Assembly: GCF_019145195.1 (NCBI RefSeq)
Contig: NZ_JAHSTW010000002.1
Span: 558,001 to 622,000, forward strand
Reading direction: 5' to 3'
DNA length: 64,000 bases
Source of the DNA: Pseudomonas siliginis
Lineage (GTDB): Bacteria > Pseudomonadota > Gammaproteobacteria > Pseudomonadales > Pseudomonadaceae
A program made the position numbers and the translations under genes. The notes under the pieces are model-generated. The model was not told the DNA's origin and searched no databases. It saw only the letters and a program-made list of their open reading frames with translations. Below, one piece after another: positions 9,145-17,108 of the stretch (the stretch's first letter is position 1; each line of letters starts with the position of its first letter).

Positions 9145-9963
9145 GTGAAACTCCAACCGCTATTGGCCCTGGGCCTGACCATTCTGGCCTCCACCCAAGC
9201 CTTCGGCGGCGCGACGCTGGACCGTGTCGAACAGAAAAAAGAGCTGGTCGGCGTGCTCATGGAAAGCTATCCGCCCTTCTCGTTTCTCAATGAGCAGAAT
9301 CAACTCGACGGTTTCGATGTCGACGTTGCCAAAGCGGTGGCGGACAAGCTTGGAGTTAAACTGCGTCTGGAAACGCCGTCTTGGGACGTGATCGCCGCCG
9401 GCCGCTGGAGCGGGCGCTACGACATCTGCATCTGCTCGATGACCCCGAGCAAGGCCCGCGCCGAAGTGTTCGACTTCCCGGTCGAGTACTACGCCTCGCC
9501 AGCGGTAATCGTGGTCAATGCCAAGGACGATCGCATCCACAGCGCCAAGGATCTGAGCGGCAAAAAGGTCGGCCTGACCAGCGCCTCCAGCTACGAAAGT
9601 TATCTGAACAAAAACCTGGTGATCGAAGGCGCCGAGGATACGCAGTTGCAGTATCCGTTCGAGGATGTGCAGATCGCTCCTTATGACACCGACAACGTCG
9701 CCTTCCAGGATCTGGGCCTGGGCGCCGGCGTGCGCCTGGATGCAATTCTTACCAATCTGGTCACCGCACAGCCGCGCCTGAACCAGGACCAGCGCTTCAA
9801 ACTGGCCGGTGAACCGCTGTACTCGGAACCCAACTCGGTGGCCATCGAAAAGGGTGACCCGCAGTGGGACGCCAAGGTGCGCGAGGTGTTCGCCCAGCTG
9901 AAACAGGACGGCACCCTGAGCAAGCTGTCGCAGAAATGGATCGGCGCCGATATCAGCCAATGA
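9145..9963 (+). CDS. Amino-acid ABC transporter substrate-binding protein
   Basis: 272 residues with a cleavable signal peptide (first ~22 residues, 'LLALGLTILASTQAFGG') and the SBP_bac_3 fold: 'VLMESYPPFSFLNEQNQLDGFDVD', 'KLGVKLRLETPSWDVIAA' and 'WSGRYDICICSMTPSKARAE'. It is periplasmic and binds a polar amino acid or analogue. GTG at 9145 follows AACAGGAAGCGA. Its stop overlaps the start of the permease (ATGA). No cognate ATPase lies next to it. Confidence 0.88.
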   Translation: MKLQPLLALGLTILASTQAFGGATLDRVEQKKELVGVLMESYPPFSFLNEQNQLDGFDVDVAKAVADKLGVKLRLETPSWDVIAAGRWSGRYDICICSMTPSKARAEVFDFPVEYYASPAVIVVNAKDDRIHSAKDLSGKKVGLTSASSYESYLNKNLVIEGAEDTQLQYPFEDVQIAPYDTDNVAFQDLGLGAGVRLDAILTNLVTAQPRLNQDQRFKLAGEPLYSEPNSVAIEKGDPQWDAKVREVFAQLKQDGTLSKLSQKWIGADISQ

Positions 9964-10796
9964 CTTCCTTTCCGACCCCGCCCCAGCCACCGCAACCGGT
10001 GGCTGAAACACGCCTGCAAAAGCTCTTTGGTTTCCGTACGCGCCTGTACCTGACGTGGGCGGCGCTGTTCTGCCTGTTTGCCGGATTCTTCCTGAGCTTC
10101 GACCTGAAGTTCGCGATCATCCTCGACAAGCTGCCCAACCTCGTTGGCCTGAAGCTGGCGCCAAACGGCTTCCTGCAAGGCGCAGCGCTGACGCTGTTTC
10201 TGTGCGCCTGCTCGATCATCGCCTCGTCGCTGCTCGGTTTCATCACCGCGCTGGCGCGCCTGTCGAGCAGCGCCGTGGCGTTTGGCATCGCCAGTTTCTA
10301 CACCTCGTTCTTTCGCGGCACGCCATTGCTGATCCAGATCCTGCTGATCTACCTCGGCCTGCCGCAACTGGGCATCGTCCCCGGCGCCATCGTCGCCGGC
10401 ATCATTGCCCTGTCGCTGAACTATGGCGCCTACCTGAGCGAAATCTTCCGCGCCGGCATCCTCGGCGTCGATCACGGCCAACGCGAAGCATCCCTGGCGC
10501 TGGGCCTGCGCGAAAGCGTGATCTTCTGGCGCATCACCCTGCCCCAGGCCATGCGCACGATTATCCCGCCGACCACCAACCAGTTCATCTCGATGCTCAA
10601 GGACTCGTCGCTGATCTCGGTAATGGGCGTCTGGGAAGTGATGTTTCTCGCCCAGTCCTACGGGCGTTCAAGCTATCGCTATATCGAAATGCTCACCACG
10701 GCGGCGATCATCTACTGGCTGATGTCGATCGGGCTGGAGCTGATTCAGGCACGGATGGAGCGGCATTACGGCAAGGCGTATGTGCGCCGTAGTTGA
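9960..10796 (+). CDS. Amino-acid ABC transporter permease (HisM/GlnP type)
   Basis: 278 residues from the ATG that overlaps the preceding TGA. An inner-membrane protein with about five to six hydrophobic helices. The EAA loop is readable as 'REASLALGLRESVIFWRITLPQAMRTIIPP' (around residue 180), the ATPase docking site of polar-amino-acid permeases. Both a binding protein and a permease are present but no ATP-binding subunit follows: the next gene is convergent and ends 7 bases away. The pair must borrow an ATPase encoded elsewhere or have lost its own. Confidence 0.9.
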   Translation: MTSFPTPPQPPQPVAETRLQKLFGFRTRLYLTWAALFCLFAGFFLSFDLKFAIILDKLPNLVGLKLAPNGFLQGAALTLFLCACSIIASSLLGFITALARLSSSAVAFGIASFYTSFFRGTPLLIQILLIYLGLPQLGIVPGAIVAGIIALSLNYGAYLSEIFRAGILGVDHGQREASLALGLRESVIFWRITLPQAMRTIIPPTTNQFISMLKDSSLISVMGVWEVMFLAQSYGRSSYRYIEMLTTAAIIYWLMSIGLELIQARMERHYGKAYVRRS

Positions 10797-10803
10797 GGTG
10801 CAT

Positions 10804-11082
10804 TCAAATGGTGTCCCGGCGAATCCGCACTACGCCCATTTTCATGCCGAACGGGCGGAACACCGCGTTCAGCGACTTCAGCGTCTGATTGCCTTCGCCA
10901 TGTTCGATATGCACCAGCGTGCGCACAGAAATCTTGCACATCTTCGCGAACTGGGACTGATGCAGACCGGTGACTTCGACCCGTAAACGGCGCACGGCGT
11001 CACCGATTTCCAGAGTGCCTTCGGCCAGTGATTGCTGAATGCTTTCGATGAGCGCCGTGCGCTCGAGGACGGTCAGACTCAT
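10804..11082 (-). CDS. hipB: HipB-like XRE-family antitoxin/repressor
   Basis: 92 residues from the ATG at 11082, which overlaps the hipA stop codon (ATGA). The helix-turn-helix is 'GLHQSQFAKMCKISVRTLVHIEHGEGNQTLKSLNAVFRPFGMKMGV' (residues ~38-83). It should bind DNA and neutralise the HipA kinase. The order is reversed compared with E. coli hipBA, where the antitoxin comes first. An alternative GTG start at 11094 would add four residues. The four phased TGCA-N6-TGCA palindromes upstream of hipA are its likely operators. Confidence 0.8.
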   Translation of the reverse strand: MSLTVLERTALIESIQQSLAEGTLEIGDAVRRLRVEVTGLHQSQFAKMCKISVRTLVHIEHGEGNQTLKSLNAVFRPFGMKMGVVRIRRDTI

Positions 11083-12428
11083 TGCAGGTCCCACTCTTTC
11101 AAACGTTGCTCGAGGTTTTTCAGATGAACGCTCGGGTGATTCATGGTTCTGGCGGGCAAACCGCTGGCCGCAAGAATATCCGGCAGTGCGGCCAGACGGC
11201 GGCCATCCGCGCGCAGGCCTTCGAACAGCGCAGAGGCATCCAGCCCCGCCAACGAATCGTGCGGATCTGCGCTATCGGCCAATACGCGGCAGACACCTCG
11301 CCAATCGACATCTCCCGCCCGCTCCAACTCTTTTGGCCATTTGGTCGTACGAGTCACGCCTTCGTCATCCATGACCATCGGGGCGAGGTCATAGATCGGC
11401 GCGAGTTGGAAAGCGTTCTCTTGCCGGATGATCGCCGTGTTACGACCGTGGTTATCTGAGTTTCCGAGGATTTTATTGATCAGGTCGCGACGCAGATAAT
11501 CGGCAACGAGGCCGGGAATCTGGCTGGCCTGACCCGCTTTGCGCCAGAGCCCGGCGAGCATGCGGATCACTTCCAGATGATTCATGGCGCTGCCTGGCGT
11601 CGTCACTTCTGCCAGCGAATAAATCGATTCGACGGCGAAACGCGACACCGCCCCATCTTTCACTTGTCGATCAAAACGCCGCATCCACAAACTCGGTTTG
11701 TTCGCCTCTTCCAAGGCCAGGCCTTGTGCCGCGACCGTTTCGATGCCCAATGTCTGCAGCGCTTTGTAGTAATGGAATTCGCTGCGCAGGATGTCCTGGT
11801 CGGTCTGCCCGCCCCTGTTTCTGGCGAATTTCACGAACCAGTGCTGTCGCACTTCTTCATCGTCCAATACCGCATCGGGATACAGAAGCCCGGCGCTGTT
11901 CTCTGCCAGTAAGAGCTTCGGAGCTTCCCCACCTGCCCCCGTCGCGCCACCGATGGCCGCGCCCAGCTCGTAGGCATATTCAAGAAAGCGGTTGTCGCGG
12001 CTAATGACCTCCTCGCGCTTGAATCCGATCGGCTTCCTCTCATCGACTGCTTCCGCCGATTCCTTTATTCGCATATTGCCAATGGGTGCCGGTGTACTGC
12101 GACCCAGCAGAAAAAGATCGGCGCTGATCTCGGCGGGTCTTTCCTGATCCAGGCGGGCGAGCAGAAACCGCTTGGCTGCGCCTGCCGGTGCGATGTCGTG
12201 GACAAAGGCTGGTGTCTTCGCGCGCCGACCTTCCCAATCCAGCGGATACAGGGCACTCACGGCTTGGGAAAAAGGCGACCCGATCAACTCGATGTTTTCC
12301 ACCAGATAGTCCGCTTCATAGCCAAAACTGCAGCGGCTTTCGAAGCCTTTTTCCGGATCATCGAAGTCAAGAATCATCGCGTCGTGCCATTGCCCAGCGG
12401 TGAAGATCTGGAGTGTCAGGTTATACAT
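11079..12428 (-). CDS. hipA: HipA-like serine/threonine kinase toxin
   Basis: 449 residues of the HipA family. The N-terminal ~100 residues are the N1 domain ('SFGYEADYLVENIELIGSPFSQAVSALYPLDW'). The kinase core contains 'HWFVKFARNRGG', the catalytic 'GNSDNHGRNTAI' (about residues 321-332) and the metal-binding 'QLAPIYDLAPMVMDDEG' (~339-355). E. coli HipA phosphorylates glutamyl-tRNA synthetase and induces dormancy; the target here may differ. It is the first gene of the pair and is translationally coupled to hipB, an arrangement that would make antitoxin synthesis follow toxin synthesis. All catalytic residues look intact. Confidence 0.87.
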   Translation of the reverse strand: MYNLTLQIFTAGQWHDAMILDFDDPEKGFESRCSFGYEADYLVENIELIGSPFSQAVSALYPLDWEGRRAKTPAFVHDIAPAGAAKRFLLARLDQERPAEISADLFLLGRSTPAPIGNMRIKESAEAVDERKPIGFKREEVISRDNRFLEYAYELGAAIGGATGAGGEAPKLLLAENSAGLLYPDAVLDDEEVRQHWFVKFARNRGGQTDQDILRSEFHYYKALQTLGIETVAAQGLALEEANKPSLWMRRFDRQVKDGAVSRFAVESIYSLAEVTTPGSAMNHLEVIRMLAGLWRKAGQASQIPGLVADYLRRDLINKILGNSDNHGRNTAIIRQENAFQLAPIYDLAPMVMDDEGVTRTTKWPKELERAGDVDWRGVCRVLADSADPHDSLAGLDASALFEGLRADGRRLAALPDILAASGLPARTMNHPSVHLKNLEQRLKEWDLQ

Positions 12429-12440
12429 GTTGATTCCATT

Positions 12441-12579
12441 TGCATTTTAATGCAGTTCAACGAGGATAAACTTTCAATACATGCAATATAGTGCATACGA
12501 GCACTTTTACGCGCTTAAATATCTGCAACAAAATGCAGATTAGCACTCCCATGTGGCCGTCTGAACGCAAATTAATGCA
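12441..12579. promoter_or_regulatory. Four phased TGCA-N6-TGCA palindromes (candidate HipB operators)
   Basis: Sites at 12441-12454, 12482-12495, 12524-12537 and 12566-12579 each read TGCA, six AT-rich bases, TGCA; the last has CGCA in its left arm. Site 3 extends to ATCTGCA/TGCAGAT with 7-bp perfect arms (12521-12540). Centre-to-centre distances are 41, 42 and 42 bp, i.e. four helical turns. Site 2 overlaps a TATATT hexamer on the hipA strand that could be a -10 element, and site 1 lies 12 bases upstream of the hipA start. E. coli HipB also uses four operators. Confidence 0.75.
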
Positions 12580-12798
12580 GTTAAGCGTCTGACGTGCCGC
12601 TGGTTAAGGTTCTTCAACGGGAGAAAGCCGTAGGAAAAAGAACAGCCACCACTGCGCAAAATCTCTGATTTGTGAACACCAGTGAGGATTTTCTACACAA
12701 CGATCCGATGTCGCCTGCGTGGATGTGGGAAGCGGCCGACATCGGTTTTTTTCAGGCAGCAATAGAGTTGGATTTTCTCGATACGGAAATCGAACCTG
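12580..12798. other. Gap between hip operators and the autotransporter gene
   Basis: About 220 bases with weak overlapping reading frames on both strands, none with a convincing ribosome site or family resemblance. It probably holds the autotransporter promoter; no clear sigma-70 pair was identified. Confidence 0.4.
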
Positions 12799-14988
12799 AT
12801 GCCCACTCAACACCTATTCGCACCAAAACACCTGGCTCTGGCTATTTCACTGGCGCTGGGTGGCGTAGCGCTGGCTAACGCCGAGCAATCCACTGAAGCA
12901 ATCGAGCAGCCCCCAAGCATGGAAACGACGGAGCAGCCCGAAGCCAACCCCAAGCAACAGGCTTTGGAACGGCTCCAGGGTTTTCTCAACGATGCGAGCA
13001 CAGTGCCGATTACCTTTACGACACCGGAAGCCGTGTTCAAAGGGACTGACGTCAACGATTTGATCACCCTTGCAGACGGGGCAAGCTTCACTGGCCGGCT
13101 GGATGGCGGCAAGGGCGATAACGTGTTGTTCCTGAATGTTGCGGATGGCGGCACGTTGAACGACACACGCAACTTCAATGGGTTATTCGTCGCCCAAGGC
13201 AACTGGACGCTGAGCTCCAAGGGTGATTTTCATGAAGGCGTTCTGGTCAACAGCGGTGGAACGTTAACCAACCTCGGCAGCATCAAGGGCGATGTGTATG
13301 TCCAGAATGGTGGCAGTTTCGCCGGTAAAGGCACGGTGGGAAATCTTGAGGTGGGTGGGCTGCTCACCGTCAATGCAGCGCTTGGCGCACCGCGAGTGAA
13401 GGGTAATTTGCACTTGGCGCCCGGTGCCGAACTGGCTTACGAGGTCACTCCCGCTGGTGGTCAGACGATCAAGGTCGATGGCACCGCCCAACTCGAAGGT
13501 GCCACCCTGAAGATTGTTTCGGCTCCCGGAGAATATCCGCAGAGCAGCCAATACAAAATCATTGAGGCCCGAGAGGTGAAAGGCGAATTCGGCAGGATCG
13601 AGAACGATCTGGCCTATATGACCGCCACAGCTCAATACAACAAGAAGTCGGTTGGGCTGACTTACGCTCGCAATGGTGAACCGCTTGAAAGCCTCGCTCC
13701 TACAGAAAATGCGGGCGCACTTGCAGGAAGTATTATCGAGCCAGAGCAGCCGACTTCTCCCGCTGTACCGATCGCAACAACGCCCGCTCCAGCTTCAATG
13801 ACAGCCGGGATCGCAACTCCAGCCCCCGCCCTGACCTCAGTTGCGACCTTGATTGAAGACTCCGCATCGGTGGAATCATCGATACCCGACGAAATCGTAA
13901 CTGCACAAACCACCGCACAGCCCGCGTCGGAGCCTGCAAAGCCCATTAACACCGCCGTCGCCGCACTGCTGACCAGCGATAAAACCACCGCGCCCATCGC
14001 CCTCGATCAACTTGCCGCAGGCAGCAATGCCAACCTCGCCAAAGCCACGCTGAGCAGTATCACGCCGGTCAGTACGAGCATGCTCTCGGCGATGCGCCAA
14101 CTGGACAACCGTTCCGGCTCTACTGACGGCTCGCGCAGTTCAGCGCGTCAGGCCGCAGGCAACGAAGACTCCGGACGGGTGTGGGTTCAGGCGCTGGGCC
14201 ACGGCGGCAAGGTTGACCGCGACGCTGACGGCATCCTCCAACATGCCACGCAAGGGCTGGCCGTGGGCGCTGACTGGCGACTCGATGAGCACTGGCATGT
14301 CGGCCTGCTTGGCGGCAAATCGCAGGCGAAACTCGATGCCCGCCAGTACAACGGCGACCTCGACAGCTGGCACCTCGGTGCCTATGCCGTGCGTCAGGAC
14401 GGCCCGCTGTCTTTGCGCCTAGGTGCGACCTACGCCAGCCATGACGGCAGCAGCACACGGCGGGTAGCGTTCAAGGGTTTCAGCGATCGTCTCAAGGGCA
14501 ATTACGACGCCAATACTCAGCAAGCATTTGCCGAGGCCGGGTTCAACCTGGGCCGCAACAACGTGACCCTCGAACCCTTCGCCAGCCTCGGCTATCAGCG
14601 CTATCAGCGCGACAGCTACAACGAAAAGGGCGGCGACGCGGCGTTGAAAGTCTACGGCCAGACCCGCGACAACTTCAGCAGCACCTTCGGTCTGCGTGTT
14701 GCGCGGGTCAATACGCTGGATAACGGCATGCATTTGACCCCGCGATTGAGCGCAGGCTGGAAACATACCTACGGTGACATCGACAGTGACACCCGCCAGC
14801 AACTGCGCAAGGGCGGCAAGCGCTTCGAAGTGACCGGCGCGGCACTGGATCGGAACAGTCTGTCGCTGGATGCGGGGCTCGATCTTGGTCTTTCGGCGGC
14901 GCACACACTGGGCGTGGGCTTAACGGGTGAGCTGGGTAATGACAGCCGAACGTATGGCGTGGCGGGTCAATGGCGCATGGCGTTCTGA
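12799..14988 (+). CDS. Autotransporter outer-membrane beta-barrel protein
   Basis: 729 residues. A signal peptide (~residues 8-28, 'HLALAISLALGGVALANAE') is followed by a short passenger (~30-290) rich in Gly/Asn/Thr repeats typical of a beta-helix ('GGTLNDTRNFNGLF', 'GGTLTNLGSIKGDVYVQNGGSFAGKGTVGNL'). Then comes a long Pro/Ala/Thr linker (~295-420) and a C-terminal autotransporter barrel (~450-729) ending in the phenylalanine expected for BAM recognition ('GQWRMAF'). It is anchored in the outer membrane with a surface-exposed or released passenger. No protease, lipase or pertactin RGD motif was seen, so the function (adhesion, self-association) is unassigned. Confidence 0.85.
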   Translation: MPTQHLFAPKHLALAISLALGGVALANAEQSTEAIEQPPSMETTEQPEANPKQQALERLQGFLNDASTVPITFTTPEAVFKGTDVNDLITLADGASFTGRLDGGKGDNVLFLNVADGGTLNDTRNFNGLFVAQGNWTLSSKGDFHEGVLVNSGGTLTNLGSIKGDVYVQNGGSFAGKGTVGNLEVGGLLTVNAALGAPRVKGNLHLAPGAELAYEVTPAGGQTIKVDGTAQLEGATLKIVSAPGEYPQSSQYKIIEAREVKGEFGRIENDLAYMTATAQYNKKSVGLTYARNGEPLESLAPTENAGALAGSIIEPEQPTSPAVPIATTPAPASMTAGIATPAPALTSVATLIEDSASVESSIPDEIVTAQTTAQPASEPAKPINTAVAALLTSDKTTAPIALDQLAAGSNANLAKATLSSITPVSTSMLSAMRQLDNRSGSTDGSRSSARQAAGNEDSGRVWVQALGHGGKVDRDADGILQHATQGLAVGADWRLDEHWHVGLLGGKSQAKLDARQYNGDLDSWHLGAYAVRQDGPLSLRLGATYASHDGSSTRRVAFKGFSDRLKGNYDANTQQAFAEAGFNLGRNNVTLEPFASLGYQRYQRDSYNEKGGDAALKVYGQTRDNFSSTFGLRVARVNTLDNGMHLTPRLSAGWKHTYGDIDSDTRQQLRKGGKRFEVTGAALDRNSLSLDAGLDLGLSAAHTLGVGLTGELGNDSRTYGVAGQWRMAF

Positions 14989-15006
14989 TGGATTAAGCAC
15001 GCCTCC

Positions 15007-15096
15007 TGTGGGAGCGAGCCTGCTCGCGAAAGCGGTGGATCATGCAAAGATGCTATTGGCTGACCTGGCGCATTCGCGAGCAGGCTCGCTCCCACA
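15007..15096. repeat. REP doublet (REPIN), head-to-head
   Basis: TGTGGGAGCGAGCCTGCTCG and its inverted copy, separated by ~40 unrelated bases, between the convergent autotransporter and pycB genes. Same family and orientation as the doublet near 8.05 kb. Confidence 0.9.
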
Positions 15097-15140
15097 TGTG
15101 ATCCCTGGCAATGACCTGACAAGGTCGGAAAATCACAGGC

Positions 15141-15166
15141 AAAAAAAGGGGAGCACATGCCCCCCC
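15141..15166 (-). terminator. Rho-independent terminator of pycAB
   Basis: Read on the minus strand, GGGGGGCA-TG-TGCTCCCC is followed by seven T residues, 32 bases after the pycB stop. One G-T pair interrupts the stem. Confidence 0.75.
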
Positions 15167-15198
15167 GAGGTTTAAAGCGTTGGATCGCGACTGTTATC

Positions 15199-17007
15199 TC
15201 AGCCTTCGATCTCGATGAGGATTTCGCCCGGGTTGACCCGGTCGCCCTTGGCCACATGAATAGCGGAGACCTTGCCGCCGATGGCAGCCTGGACTTCGGT
15301 TTCCATCTTCATCGCTTCGGTGATCAGTACCGCCTGGCCAGCCTTGACGGTGTCGCCCTCCTTGACCAGCACATCGACGATGTTGCCGGGCATGGTGGTG
15401 CTCACGTGGCCTGGTGCCGAGGCCTGTTTGCGTTTGCTGCTGCCACCACCGACGAATTCGTTGAGCGGTTCGAACACCACTTCTTCCGGCATGCCGTCGA
15501 TGGACAGATAGAAGTGGCGCTTGCCTTCGGCCTTGACGCCGACACCGGTGATATCGACGCGATAGGTTTCGCCGTGGACGTCGATGACGAACTCGGTCGG
15601 CACGCCTTCGCCGCCCGCCGAGGCAACCGCGCCCGCTTCCGGGATTGGCAACAGCACTTCCGGCGTGAGGGTGCCGGCGGCGCGTTCTTCGAGGAATTTG
15701 CGGCCGATGTCCGGGAACATGGCGAAGGTCAGTACGTCTTCTTCGGACTTGGCCAGTGCACCGATATCGGCACGCAGCTTGGTCATTTCCGGCTTGAGCA
15801 GATCGGCCGGGCGCACGTCGATGACGTCTTCGCTGCCGATCGCCTGACGCCGCAGCTTTTCATTGACCACGCCCGGCGCCTTGCCGTAGCCGCCCTGCAG
15901 ATACAGCTTCACTTCGTTGGTGATGGTCTTGTAGCGCTCGCCGGCCAGTACGTTGAAAAACGCCTGGGTGCCGACGATTTGCGAGGTCGGGGTCACCAGC
16001 GGCGGGAAGCCGAGGTCTTCACGTACGCGCGGGATTTCTGCGAGCACTTCGCCCATGCGATTCAGAGCGCCCTGCTCTTTCAACTGGTTGGCGAGGTTGG
16101 AGATCATCCCGCCCGGCACTTGGTTGACCTGCACACGGGTGTCGACGGCGGTGAATTCGCTTTCGAACTGGTGGTACTTCTTGCGCACGGCATAGAAGTA
16201 CAGGCCGATTTCCTGGAGCAGCTCCAGATTCAGGCCGGTGTCGTACTCGGTGCCCTTGAGCGCGGCGACCATTGATTCGGTGCCCGGGTGGCTGGTGCCC
16301 GAGGCGAAGCTGGAGATTGCGGTGTCGATGTGATCGGCACCGTTTTCGATCGCCTTGAGCTGGCACATGGCGGCCAGGCCAGCGGTGTCGTGAGAGTGGA
16401 TGAACACCGGCAACGACTGCTCGGCTTTCAGAGCGCGCACCAGTTCACCAGTGGCGTATGGAGTCAGCAGACCGGCCATGTCCTTGATCGCTACCGAGTC
16501 GCAGCCCATGGATTCCATTTGCTTGGCCTGGGTGACGAAAGCCTCGATGGTGTGCACCGGGCTGGTGGTGTAGGCGATGGTGCCTTGCGCATGTTTGCCG
16601 GCAGCCTTCACTGCTTCAATGGCAACACGCAGGTTACGCACATCGTTCATCGCATCGAAGATGCGGAACACGTCGATGCCGTTCACCGCTGCTTTGGCGA
16701 CGAAGGCTTTGACCACGTCGTCGCTGTAGTGGCGATAGCCGAGCAGATTCTGCCCGCGCAGGAGCATTTGCAGGCGGGTGTTGGGCAGCGCCGCACGCAG
16801 TTGGCGCAGGCGCTCCCACGGGTCTTCCTTGAGAAAGCGCACGCAAGCGTCGAACGTCGCGCCGCCCCAGCATTCCAGCGACCAGTAGCCGACCTTGTCG
16901 AGCTTGTCGCAGATCGGCAGCATGTCTTCGGTGCGCATGCGGGTGGCGAGCAGCGATTGGTGAGCGTCGCGCAGGATGGTGTCGGTAACGAAGATCTTCT
17001 TAGTCAT
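15199..17007 (-). CDS. pycB: Pyruvate carboxylase subunit B (carboxyltransferase + biotin carrier)
   Basis: 602 residues. An N-terminal HMGL-like TIM barrel carries the metal and pyruvate site ('VTDTILRDAHQSLLATRMRTEDML', 'CWGGATFDACVRFL', 'IHSHDTAGLA'), followed by the PYC_OADA conserved domain. The C-terminal biotinyl domain holds the biotin-attachment lysine in 'ITEAMKMETEVQAAI' and ends 'EIEG'. Members are often called oxaloacetate decarboxylase alpha, but pairing with a biotin carboxylase (no membrane beta subunit) indicates the two-subunit pyruvate carboxylase of Pseudomonas, which makes oxaloacetate to refill the TCA cycle. It lies downstream of pycA with a 100-bp gap containing an inverted repeat, and is followed by a terminator. 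Confidence 0.92.
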   Translation of the reverse strand: MTKKIFVTDTILRDAHQSLLATRMRTEDMLPICDKLDKVGYWSLECWGGATFDACVRFLKEDPWERLRQLRAALPNTRLQMLLRGQNLLGYRHYSDDVVKAFVAKAAVNGIDVFRIFDAMNDVRNLRVAIEAVKAAGKHAQGTIAYTTSPVHTIEAFVTQAKQMESMGCDSVAIKDMAGLLTPYATGELVRALKAEQSLPVFIHSHDTAGLAAMCQLKAIENGADHIDTAISSFASGTSHPGTESMVAALKGTEYDTGLNLELLQEIGLYFYAVRKKYHQFESEFTAVDTRVQVNQVPGGMISNLANQLKEQGALNRMGEVLAEIPRVREDLGFPPLVTPTSQIVGTQAFFNVLAGERYKTITNEVKLYLQGGYGKAPGVVNEKLRRQAIGSEDVIDVRPADLLKPEMTKLRADIGALAKSEEDVLTFAMFPDIGRKFLEERAAGTLTPEVLLPIPEAGAVASAGGEGVPTEFVIDVHGETYRVDITGVGVKAEGKRHFYLSIDGMPEEVVFEPLNEFVGGGSSKRKQASAPGHVSTTMPGNIVDVLVKEGDTVKAGQAVLITEAMKMETEVQAAIGGKVSAIHVAKGDRVNPGEILIEIEG

Positions 17008-17021
17008 TGGTATCTCCTCAT

Positions 17022-17080
17022 AGCGGCAAGCTTCAAGCTACGAGCAGCAAGAAAAAGCCAATCTGCTTTTACTTGCCGCT
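17022..17080. repeat. Inverted repeat in the pycA-pycB gap
   Basis: AGCGGCAAG at 17022-17030 is the exact complement of CTTGCCGCT at 17072-17080. The surrounding AGCTTGAAGC/GCAGCTGAAAGC sequence resembles a second Pseudomonas extragenic repeat family distinct from the GCGAGCCTGCTCGC type. In RNA it could form a hairpin that adjusts the pycA:pycB ratio. Confidence 0.55.
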
Positions 17081-17108
17081 TGCAGCTGAAAGCTCGCAGC
17101 TGCTTCAT

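Noticed and set aside
12604..12878. Small frames on both strands (69 and 68 codons) between hipA and the autotransporter
   Set aside because: No ribosome site or recognisable protein; one overlaps the autotransporter signal peptide region.
15157..16275. Antisense reading frame (372 codons) opposite pycB
   Set aside because: Shadow frame; starts inside the terminator region and has no family resemblance.
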